From the NCBI GenBank assembly GCA_947258805.1, contig CAMYJV010000131.1, positions 9,579-23,386 of the forward strand: DNA of 13,808 nucleotides. Direction: 5' to 3'. A program made the translations under genes and the position numbers. Shown here piece after piece: positions 7,331 through 13,808 of this stretch. The notes under the pieces were generated by a model, which made no database searches, was not told the DNA's origin, and saw only the letters and a list, made by a program, of their open reading frames with translations. This stretch comes from an uncultured Gammaproteobacteria bacterium. Its GTDB lineage: Bacteria > Pseudomonadota > Gammaproteobacteria > GCA-2729495. Position 1 is the stretch's first letter. Each line of letters begins with the position of its first letter.

Positions 7331-9784
7331 TCATTGGGTACCGGTTATTGCGACTTCAATGTCACCAGGCACCGGTTCACCGTGGGTGGCCAGATAGGCT
7401 TCAACGGCTGCAATCGAATCGGCCAGGAGCTTTCGCACGTACCTTGGATTGTGCACGCCCCATGAGCGGTCGTTCTTGACCAGCTTGTAATTCGTGTACG
7501 CGTTTTCCAGCACCAGGGCCGGGTCCTCCTCGAAGGGTACGGTACCGCCGCGATGACAGGTGGCGCACTTGTCGCCGGGACGGTAGCCGGGCAAAGCCCC
7601 GCCGTTTGCTGCCAGCAGCAGTTCGCCAAGCTCAGCCCAGCTTGCATGGATTTCGCGCTGAGCGCCGTTCCTGTCGAAACTGTCGATATCCTGGTGGCAA
7701 CGCAGGCACGGCGCGAGATGCAAGATATCGTCTGTCGTATCCGCTGCCCTGTCTGCCTGCGGATCTGCCGGGCTCGGGCCAAATCCGCCGAGGCGCCGGT
7801 CGGGTCCCGCGTCGCGCATGCGCAGCGTGTGGCCACCGACCGCGCGTACACCTTGTGCATCGACGGCAGCGGTCTGATCGCCGAGGTGACACAGCACGCA
7901 TTTCGCCGCCGTGTTGTGCGGGTTCGCGATCAAATAGTTCTCATCGGGATACTCGTAACCGTTCCGCACGACCCCCGCGGTGCCTTCCAGCACCGCGTTC
8001 TGCCACTTCTCCTCGTGGCAGGTCTGGCACAGCGTGCCGGGGCTCGCTGCGCGCAGTCCGGGCGACTTTCCGCCAATGGCGTCGTGAGGCTTATGGCATG
8101 CCGTGCAGGAGATAGCGGTTTCGTCTGCATCAGGAACCTTCGACAGGTCGGGCATCAGCGGCCCGATGCCGGCGGCCCTTACCTGGTACCGCACATCGTG
8201 AAACTCCAGACCGGCGTCCGCGGCAATCGCAAGGGTTTCTGCAAAGGTCCGCGCGTAGTGACACTTCGCGCACTGGACAAGCAATGGGCGGGCGATTTCG
8301 TTGTGTCCGTAGGGCATGCCATCGGCGTCGCGCGATTTCTCCCATTCACCGTATTCGGCATGGCACTGGCCGCACACGCCGGAGTTGAGGTTCACGTCCT
8401 GGGTGGCGCGCTTCTTGTCTGCATAGTCTTCTGTTCCTTCGGCCACCGCCAGGTGCGCGGCGGCCGGGCCGTGGCAACGCTCGCAGCCCACCCCGGCTTG
8501 CTTGTGGCCGGTCCGTACATACGTGGCGACCTGTTCTCGGTGACAGGATTCGCATGCACTGCCATCGTGCGTCAGTTCGTCGTCGACGACCAGCAGTGAC
8601 ACCGTCACTGCGTCACCGGTCAGGGACCCGAAGGGATCGTTGTCGTTGACTGCCAGGCTTGCTTCATAGTGTCCCGGGCGCTGGGCGGTGAAATGGACCA
8701 GCTGGGTAGCCACGGCAAGGCGGCCGTCCGGACCCCGCAGCAAGTCATCCGCCACAACCCGGGCCCCGCTAACCGCGTCGACGTGAAATAGTTGCCAGGT
8801 GAATCCAAACTGTCGCTGCAGGTGGTCGTGGTTCTTCCCGTAGATATCGGGCTGCACACCGCCGGGGTTGTAACGTTCGGGTGACGCGTGATTGAGGTCG
8901 AGGCCGAGGCCCATCAGGAAAACCGTGTCGCCCACGTTCACCACATTCAGGCCGCTCGACGCCCGCAGTTCGTCTGTCGGTTTCTTTCGCGGTGGTTGTG
9001 GACCGGCGATGATCATCGGCAGGGCTTGCGGTGCGTTATTGACCGCATTCACGGTGATTTCTGCCACGTCTTCCGTGCCGGCGTCGTTGGACAGGATCAG
9101 GCGTGCCGTGTACTTGCCCGGCCGCGGTGGCTGGAACAGGAACAGCGCCGGCGACGAGCCGGGGACCGGGGACTGCTCGGGCTGCAGGGGTTCGTCATTG
9201 TTTGAGCCAGGATCTGTCAGCAACGTGCCCTCGTCGTCGCGGAACTCGAAACGAATGCCGTAGCGTGAAATGTTCTCGCTGTCGGTGGCGTCCAGGTAGA
9301 CCGTGGTCAGGTAGGGCCAGGACTCTGGCGGCTTACCGAACGGCGCGGCGCTGCCGAGTTTCAGCCGGGCTGTGGGCGGGCCGTCAATCGCGGTAAACAG
9401 GGCCTCGTTCGGCATAGTAGTGACCACACCGCCGGCGATCGCCACGCCCTCGATGACGGCGGTCTCAAAGCCATCAGCGGCCAGCGTCACGGTATAGACG
9501 CCCGGCCGGACAGCTGAAACTGTGAAGGCGCCATCGGCATCGGTAACGGTGGTCTGTCCACCGGGGCTCAGCGAAATCCCGGCGTTGGCGATGCCCGGCA
9601 GCATGAACGGAATCCAACCCTTCGGCTCGCTGACCCGACCCTGCAGGTGCCCGAGGTCTGCCGGGACAGCGATCTCGACGGACTCCCGGGGTCTGAACTT
9701 TGCTTCGACAAGCAAAACCAGGATACCCAACAGCGCCGCGATCACGGCGACGCCCACCCCCAGCGAAATCAGCAGTTTCTTCAG
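7331..9784 (-). CDS. Nine-haem c-type cytochrome with N-terminal beta-sandwich domains
   Basis: The product is a large exported or membrane-anchored electron carrier. Numbering here counts from the in-frame GTG at 9757; add 9 for the CTG start. Nine CxxCH haem sites are visible, with first cysteines at 402, 425, 462, 496, 551, 577, 620, 684 and 731. Ahead of them lie a carboxypeptidase-regulatory-like domain (about 36-112) and two PKD/Ig-like regions (about 128-240 and 243-392). A hydrophobic segment at the N-terminus (AVIAALLGILVLL) is a signal peptide or anchor. The tail has GVHNPRY, a motif found in several multihaem cytochromes where histidine can ligate a haem. I prefer the CTG at 9784 because GGAGG sits 5 bases upstream and it adds the basic n-region LKKLL; the alternative is GTG at 9757 (808 residues). 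The redox partner is unknown. It diverges from the PrnB-like gene. Confidence 0.88.
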   Translation of the reverse strand: MKKLLISLGVGVAVIAALLGILVLLVEAKFRPRESVEIAVPADLGHLQGRVSEPKGWIPFMLPGIANAGISLSPGGQTTVTDADGAFTVSAVRPGVYTVTLAADGFETAVIEGVAIAGGVVTTMPNEALFTAIDGPPTARLKLGSAAPFGKPPESWPYLTTVYLDATDSENISRYGIRFEFRDDEGTLLTDPGSNNDEPLQPEQSPVPGSSPALFLFQPPRPGKYTARLILSNDAGTEDVAEITVNAVNNAPQALPMIIAGPQPPRKKPTDELRASSGLNVVNVGDTVFLMGLGLDLNHASPERYNPGGVQPDIYGKNHDHLQRQFGFTWQLFHVDAVSGARVVADDLLRGPDGRLAVATQLVHFTAQRPGHYEASLAVNDNDPFGSLTGDAVTVSLLVVDDELTHDGSACESCHREQVATYVRTGHKQAGVGCERCHGPAAAHLAVAEGTEDYADKKRATQDVNLNSGVCGQCHAEYGEWEKSRDADGMPYGHNEIARPLLVQCAKCHYARTFAETLAIAADAGLEFHDVRYQVRAAGIGPLMPDLSKVPDADETAISCTACHKPHDAIGGKSPGLRAASPGTLCQTCHEEKWQNAVLEGTAGVVRNGYEYPDENYLIANPHNTAAKCVLCHLGDQTAAVDAQGVRAVGGHTLRMRDAGPDRRLGGFGPSPADPQADRAADTTDDILHLAPCLRCHQDIDSFDRNGAQREIHASWAELGELLLAANGGALPGYRPGDKCATCHRGGTVPFEEDPALVLENAYTNYKLVKNDRSWGVHNPRYVRKLLADSIAAVEAYLATHGEPVPGDIEVAITGTQ

Positions 9785-9971
9785 GACGTCCTCCGTCGTG
9801 TGCTATCCAGCGCCGCGCGGCATCTCAGTCGTCGTCTTGCGGGCTCATTCGTCATTAGTCATGCGCAGTTTCCCGGGCGATCCGGACGGCCCCATACTTT
9901 AGCACCCGGTCTGATCAGTTCTTGCCTTCTGCTGGGGTTCGGCGCAACACTACCTTTGGGACACGGAGCAG
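9785..9971. other. Divergent intergenic region between the cytochrome and PrnB-like genes
   Basis: This 187-bp region must hold the promoters for both divergent genes, but I find no convincing -10/-35 pair on either strand. It contains three imperfect tandem heptamers (TCATTCG, TCATTAG, TCATGCG) at 9845-9865, which could be a regulator site or chance. No open reading frame of useful size is present. Confidence 0.4.
9790..9794 (-). promoter_or_regulatory. Ribosome binding site that decides the cytochrome start
   Basis: On the minus strand this is GGAGG, five bases before the CTG at 9784. No ATG, GTG or TTG lies at the right distance in the cytochrome frame. The next in-frame GTG, at 9757, is 32 bases away. 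This supports CTG initiation, or a miscalled ATG. Confidence 0.6.
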
Positions 9972-11162
9972 ATGATGGTGACTTCAAACGCCTCGGCCTT
10001 CGATCAGTGGATTCGGAACCGCTTCCGGGAGTTGAACACCGAGCTGGAGGAGCTCTACTTCGCCCAGGAGCAGCGGGCGGCCGTGGAGGACACGGGTGCC
10101 GAGCTGAAGCAACAGCTGGTGGATGAGGGGCGTGAACACGTCGCGCGGCTGCTGGCTGAAGGCAATACCGATGAAGGTTTCGAGAACGCCTTCGACCTGC
10201 TGGGCAATGTCGGCCTGTACATGGGGGCCTGCCGGCGGCATGAGATCACGAACCCCGACCGCGAGCGCGTGTCGCCCCTGAAGGAGGCCTCGGCCCTGGC
10301 CATGCATGTCGGCGCGTCGCTGGGTGTGGCACCACGGTTTGCCACCAGCCATCTTGCGACCCACAACCCGGCCATTGACGGTGATTACAAGAGCTTCACG
10401 TCGCTGGAAGCGGAGTTGGTGTTTCTCGAGTACAACACGCGTGGCGTGCTGGCTTACAAGCGGGCGGCCGACGCGCTGGTGCGAATACTGCCGCTGGGTA
10501 TCTCTCACCCGGTGGCCTGGGATCTGCTGAAGACGGCGAAGGATGCGCTGGAAGACGTCGTGACGTCCAATGAGCTGCTTTTCTCGCATCTCGATACGGA
10601 CCGCTTTTTTTATTGCGTAAGGCCCTACTACAAGCCTTACCGTGTGGGCCAGCACGTGTACCGCGGCGCCAATGCCGGTGACTTCGCAGGCATCAATACA
10701 ATCGACCTGTTGCTGGGACTGTGCCGTGCCGACAATCCAACCTATTCTCAGCTACTGGTGGACAAGTTCCTGTTCATGATGCCGGAGGACCAGGATCAAC
10801 TGCGGGACGTGATGCGCCGGGCCAGCCTGCTCGACGACCTGCTGGCGTGCCTGGATGACGGGTCGTCGCGGGACTGGTTCCAAAAGAACGGGAGGATGTT
10901 CATCGACGTCGTCGAGGCCCATGGGCGCACGGCGGTCAGTCACCACAACGCACTGGTCGGAAAATTCATCGAGCGGCCCGCGGAGGATCTGCCGCAGGAG
11001 CGTCTGAAAAACATCACCGCCAGCGGGCCGCCATTGCACGTGTTGATGGACGCGCTGGAGAAACTCCGCGACCTGCGCCTGGCCGCGAACCGCGACGACA
11101 TCCCCACGCGTTACTCTGACCTGCAGCGGCTGCGCGCGGCACTCGATTTGCCCGCCAGCTGA
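9972..11162 (+). CDS. PrnB/DUF1864-family protein (IDO/TDO-like haem superfamily)
   Basis: This 396-residue protein resembles the DUF1864/PrnB family. Members include the haem enzyme monodechloroaminopyrrolnitrin synthase of pyrrolnitrin biosynthesis and the structurally solved Shewanella protein SO4414; the fold is that of indoleamine and tryptophan dioxygenases. Recognised stretches are EYNTRGVLAYKRAADAL (153-169), RPYYKPYRVG (217-226), RGANAGDFAGIN (231-242) and LLLGLCRADNPTYSQ (246-260). A histidine-rich segment EAHGRTAVSHHN (315-326) is the likely place for the axial haem ligand, with His317 the best candidate by position. No signal peptide is seen, so it should be cytosolic. ATG codons at 9972 and 9975 are both possible; GGAG at 9965-9968 is better spaced for the second. 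No other pyrrolnitrin genes are nearby, so a role in that pathway is unlikely. The indole-type substrate is inference from the fold. Confidence 0.85.
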   Translation: MMVTSNASAFDQWIRNRFRELNTELEELYFAQEQRAAVEDTGAELKQQLVDEGREHVARLLAEGNTDEGFENAFDLLGNVGLYMGACRRHEITNPDRERVSPLKEASALAMHVGASLGVAPRFATSHLATHNPAIDGDYKSFTSLEAELVFLEYNTRGVLAYKRAADALVRILPLGISHPVAWDLLKTAKDALEDVVTSNELLFSHLDTDRFFYCVRPYYKPYRVGQHVYRGANAGDFAGINTIDLLLGLCRADNPTYSQLLVDKFLFMMPEDQDQLRDVMRRASLLDDLLACLDDGSSRDWFQKNGRMFIDVVEAHGRTAVSHHNALVGKFIERPAEDLPQERLKNITASGPPLHVLMDALEKLRDLRLAANRDDIPTRYSDLQRLRAALDLPAS

Positions 11163-11238
11163 CGCCATGGTTGCCATTCCGGAAATTAGTCCGTGGCATC
11201 ATCAACATTGCCTGGTCCGTATTAGGAAAGCTTAGCCA

Positions 11239-11508
11239 ATGAGTTTCGTGCAAGTTCGCGACCATGCCCTTTGGCTTGAGGATATTCACGGCAACCCGGC
11301 TCTCAAGCAGCGCATTCGCGAGATGCAGGAAGGCGAACCGATTGAGCTGAAGGTCGAGGGTGTGCGCGGGACCTGGCGACGCCTGAAGGATGGTGCGGGC
11401 GGCAGATCCTCTCCTGGCATCAAGGCCGAAGGCAGTGCCCAGTCGAAGTGGCACGAGTTGCGCAACGAGCGGCGCGGCGGTCTCGCGACGGTCGAAGTCT
11501 GCGAATAG
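11239..11508 (+). CDS. Small conserved-looking hypothetical protein, 89 residues
   Basis: I do not recognise this protein. It is 89 residues, charged, and lacks a signal peptide, membrane segment or cysteine pair. Visible features are an N-terminal block ALWLEDIHGNPAL, a central EPIELKVEGVRGTWRRLKDG that looks like a short beta element, and a GIK turn before a basic helical stretch. AGGA at 11224-11227 is followed at reasonable spacing by the ATG at 11239. It starts 76 bp after the PrnB-like gene on the same strand and could be cotranscribed. A palindromic stem follows its stop. Codon use looks like that of its neighbours, so it is probably a real gene. It could be a small DNA- or nucleotide-binding protein, but nothing here shows that. 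Confidence 0.75.
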   Translation: MSFVQVRDHALWLEDIHGNPALKQRIREMQEGEPIELKVEGVRGTWRRLKDGAGGRSSPGIKAEGSAQSKWHELRNERRGGLATVEVCE

Positions 11509-11533
11509 GCCTGCACCAGAGTTCACAATGGGT

Positions 11534-11575
11534 GCTTAAGTCGCGTTTGTCCTGCCGCATCGATGTGACTTAAGC
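11534..11575. repeat. Inverted repeat / stem-loop after the 89-residue gene
   Basis: Arms GCTTAAGTC (11534-11542) and GACTTAAGC (11567-11575) are perfect inverted repeats. Including G-U pairs, the stem extends to 14 pairs (11534-11547 with 11562-11575) around a 14-base loop. No T run follows, so it is not a classic intrinsic terminator. It could be an operator for the downstream lipoprotein gene, an mRNA processing or stability element, or a factor-dependent end. A second weaker pair, GACCCA (11577-11582) and TGGGTC (11626-11631), lies just downstream. Confidence 0.5.
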
Positions 11576-11636
11576 TGACCCATCGCGCTGCAAAGCAAAA
11601 GCTTGTCGCACTTGCAAAGGCGACGTGGGTCGCATT

Positions 11637-11666
11637 TTGCGAGGTGGGGTGTGCAACAATTATTCT
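11637..11666 (+). promoter_or_regulatory. Weak promoter candidate for the dehydrogenase-cytochrome lipoprotein
   Basis: TTGCGA (11637-11642) and TATTCT (11661-11666) are separated by 18 bases, each matching four of six consensus positions. The predicted start near 11673 leaves a leader of about 18 bases before the ATG at 11691. This is suggestive only. Confidence 0.25.
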
Positions 11667-11690
11667 TCTGATGCGCGGTTACAGATAACG

Positions 11691-13808
11691 ATGTCGAAAG
11701 GGTTCGCCGGGAAGATCGTCCATGGAAGTGCGACGCTTGTCGCCGCACTGTTGGTAGCCGCCTGTTCGGGGGGCGGCGGCGGCGGTGGCGGTGCTGCCGT
11801 GAATCAGAATCCGCCTGCGCCGGTCAACGTCAGTATCAATGACGCGAGCGTTGCGGAAGGCGATGCGGGTCAGGCCGCGCTGAATTTTACCGTTTCCCTG
11901 TCCGCGGCTGACGCGGATGTGGTCACGGTCGCTTTCTCCACCAGCGCCGGCAGTGCCGTCGAGGGTTCGGATTACACTGCCACCAGCGGCACGCTCACTT
12001 TCGCCGCAGGCGTTACAAGCCAGTCGATGACCGTTGCCGTGCTCGGTGATGTGACCGAGGAAAATGACGAGACCCTGACGGTCGTGTTATCGAACCTGAC
12101 GGGTAATGCGAGCCTTGCCGACGGCACCGGGCTCGGCACTATTTTCGACGACGACTCCAGTGTCCCGGTCGGCCTGGCGCAACGACCCAGCAATACCACC
12201 TGCCTCGCGCCACCGCGGCCCACCGCCGGGGCCAGTGTGTCATTGGAGGAACCATTTCAAGATCCCAACGCGCCGTCCCCGTTCACTGCGATCACGAAAA
12301 TTCTGCAAGCGCCGGGCGACGGTTCCCGCTGGTTCGTGGTCGAGCGCCAGGGCGTGGTGCGCGTGTTCGACGTGGCGACTCCCGATGCAGTCAGTGTCTA
12401 TGTGGACATTGCGTCGTCCGTCCTCAGCGGCGGTGAGAGTGGCCTGCTGGGCATGGCCTTTCACCCGAACTTCCCGGCGACCCCGGAGATCTACCTGTCG
12501 TATACCCGGGCCGGCGACGGCGCCTCACACGTGTCGCGGCTGATTCTCAACAACACCGACGCCCCGACCAGCTTCACCGAGCAGGTCTTGCTGACCGTGG
12601 AGCAGCTCGTGGGCAACCCGCCCCTGCGCAGAGGTAACCATAATGGCGGCGACATTGCCTTTGGCCCGGATGACGACTACCTGTACTTTGGCCTAGGTGA
12701 CGGCGGTGGCGGCGGCGATCCGAGTGACACCGGCCAGAACACCACAAACCTGCTGGGTTCGATGCTGCGTATCGATGTGCTCGGCGTTGCGTTTCCGACG
12801 CCCGGCTACGAGATCCCAGCGGATAATCCCTTTGCTGCCGGCAACGCGAAGTGCGGCCCGACGCTGAACAACGGCAACGACTGCCCGGAGATCTACGCGT
12901 GGGGCTTGCGCAACCCGTGGCGCTGGAGTTTCGACGCACCCACCGGCCAGCTGTGGCTCGGTGACGTAGGTCAGGGCTCGTGGGAAGAGGTCGACATTAT
13001 CGAGCGCGGCGGCAACTACGGCTGGGACTGCCGGGAAGGCGCCCACGATTTTGAACTGAACGGTTGCCCGGCCGGTGGCCTGATCGACCCGGTGAGCGAG
13101 TACCCCCACGGCAGCGGCAACATTTCCATCACCGGCGGTTACGTGTATCGCGGCAACGCGATTCCGGGCCTCACGGGCCGCTACGTGTTTGCCGACTATG
13201 GTTCCGGGCGCATCTGGGCGCTGCAGGACGACGGCCTTGGCGGTTACACCAACGAGTTACTGATCGACTCGCCGTGCCTGGTTTCTGCCTTCGCACTGGG
13301 CGCAGATGACGCGCTCTACTTTGCCGACTTCTCCAACAACCGCATTCGCCGCCTGGCTGCCGGTGTTGGTGGGCCCCCCGATACCATCCCGGATGATCTC
13401 GAAGCCACCGGCTGCGTCGACACCAACGATCCCACACAGCCGGCCTCGGGCCTGGTGCCCTACGCCCCGAATGCCCCCTTCTGGTCCGACGGTGCCGCCA
13501 AGGGCCGGTGGATCGGACTGCCCGATGGCACCACCATCGGCATCGACGGTAGCGGCGACTTCGAGTTCCCGAATGGTACGGTCATCATGAAGAGCTTCGA
13601 ACTCGGCGGCCAGCTCATCGAGACCCGCCTGTTCATGCGTCATCCGGACAGTGTCTGGGCCGGTTACACCTACGAGTGGAACGACACCGAAACGGTCGCG
13701 ACCCGGGTCAGGGGCGGCAAGATCCGCAATGTGGGTGGTCAGGACTGGATTTACCCGAGTGAAGGCGAGTGCATGCAGTGTCACACCAGCGCGGCGGGCT
13801 TCAGTCTC
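11691..13808 (+). CDS. Lipoprotein: Calx-beta + PQQ sugar dehydrogenase + c-type cytochrome fusion (C-terminus off the right edge)
   Basis: The 706 codons visible are open to the edge. A lipoprotein signal peptide ends in VAAC (Cys25), followed by an eight-glycine linker, so the protein is exported and lipid-anchored. A Calx-beta domain (about 43-155) ends in a probable calcium-binding FDDD. A glucose/sorbosone dehydrogenase (GSDH) beta-propeller follows (about 182-560). Its landmarks are GNHNGGDIAFGPDDDYLYFGLGD, where His317 matches the catalytic-type histidine of soluble PQQ glucose dehydrogenase, and EIYAWGLRNPWRWSFD. The C-terminal part from about 585 (PYAPNAPFWSDGAAK, then IETRLFMRH) resembles the SO2930/TIGR03806 cytochrome family and has one haem site CMQCH at 694-698; a second haem may lie beyond the window. 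The frame is consistent from the ATG to this haem. The architecture suggests that electrons from substrate oxidation at PQQ pass directly to haem. The sugar or alcohol substrate is unknown. No strong Shine-Dalgarno is seen. Confidence 0.9.
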   Translation, partial: MSKGFAGKIVHGSATLVAALLVAACSGGGGGGGGAAVNQNPPAPVNVSINDASVAEGDAGQAALNFTVSLSAADADVVTVAFSTSAGSAVEGSDYTATSGTLTFAAGVTSQSMTVAVLGDVTEENDETLTVVLSNLTGNASLADGTGLGTIFDDDSSVPVGLAQRPSNTTCLAPPRPTAGASVSLEEPFQDPNAPSPFTAITKILQAPGDGSRWFVVERQGVVRVFDVATPDAVSVYVDIASSVLSGGESGLLGMAFHPNFPATPEIYLSYTRAGDGASHVSRLILNNTDAPTSFTEQVLLTVEQLVGNPPLRRGNHNGGDIAFGPDDDYLYFGLGDGGGGGDPSDTGQNTTNLLGSMLRIDVLGVAFPTPGYEIPADNPFAAGNAKCGPTLNNGNDCPEIYAWGLRNPWRWSFDAPTGQLWLGDVGQGSWEEVDIIERGGNYGWDCREGAHDFELNGCPAGGLIDPVSEYPHGSGNISITGGYVYRGNAIPGLTGRYVFADYGSGRIWALQDDGLGGYTNELLIDSPCLVSAFALGADDALYFADFSNNRIRRLAAGVGGPPDTIPDDLEATGCVDTNDPTQPASGLVPYAPNAPFWSDGAAKGRWIGLPDGTTIGIDGSGDFEFPNGTVIMKSFELGGQLIETRLFMRHPDSVWAGYTYEWNDTETVATRVRGGKIRNVGGQDWIYPSEGECMQCHTSAAGFSL

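Noticed and set aside
7553..8599. A 348-codon plus-strand open frame
   Set aside because: It is antisense to the haem-binding part of the cytochrome, whose nine CxxCH sites prove the minus-strand frame.
9845..9865. Three tandem heptamers as a response-regulator box
   Set aside because: The repeats are short and imperfect, and the seven-base period does not match the usual 10-11 base spacing of Pho-type or OmpR-type sites; chance is likely.
11536..11748. A 70-codon minus-strand frame downstream of the 89-residue gene
   Set aside because: It spans the inverted repeat and the start of the lipoprotein gene, shows no ribosome site or family, and has cysteine and arginine content typical of chance frames.

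Overview
The window is GC-rich, densely coded bacterial DNA with no RNA genes, CRISPR arrays, insertion sequences or integrases visible. Gene content suggests a heterotrophic, respiring gammaproteobacterium, possibly marine: a fused B12-dependent acyl-CoA mutase, a MoxR ATPase, a multihaem cytochrome c and a lipoprotein PQQ dehydrogenase. The lineage is inferred from gene families and general style only and is a weak call.

Minus-strand block A (about 5976 down to 1) reads as one operon: a TetR-family regulator, a fused isobutyryl-CoA mutase (IcmF), a BtuF-like cobalamin-binding protein, a DUF1289 small cysteine protein, and a MoxR AAA+ ATPase that runs off the left edge. The regulator and mutase are 21 bp apart. 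Every later junction overlaps by 4 to 8 bp (GTGA, ATGA, and an 8-bp overlap), so the downstream genes look translationally coupled. A near-perfect 21-bp palindrome covers the -35 box of a good sigma70-type promoter in front of the regulator, which points to autoregulation of the whole operon. The predicted transcript start is almost at the regulator's ATG. The likely theme is branched or short acyl-CoA rearrangement, with cobalamin handling genes built into the same transcript.

Minus-strand block B (9784 down to 6090) holds a nine-haem c-type cytochrome with an N-terminal membrane segment and three beta-sandwich-like regions. A saccharopine-dehydrogenase-like (SCCPDH / trans-acting enoyl reductase type) oxidoreductase follows it. 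The oxidoreductase and the BtuF-like gene of block A each contain one apparent frameshift. Each is consistent in length with one missing base, so sequencing or assembly error is a live explanation.

Plus-strand block C (9972 to the right edge) diverges from the cytochrome gene. It contains a PrnB/DUF1864-family protein (IDO/TDO-like superfamily), an unrecognised 89-residue protein, and a lipoprotein that joins a Calx-beta domain, a soluble PQQ glucose/sorbosone dehydrogenase domain and a C-terminal c-type cytochrome domain of the SO2930/TIGR03806 type. The last gene continues past the right edge.

The most unusual items are the three-part dehydrogenase-cytochrome fusion, the cobalamin operon with its operator and overlapping genes, the stand-alone PrnB-like protein, and the nine-haem cytochrome with a probable CTG start. 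No intergenic stretch exceeds 300 bases.
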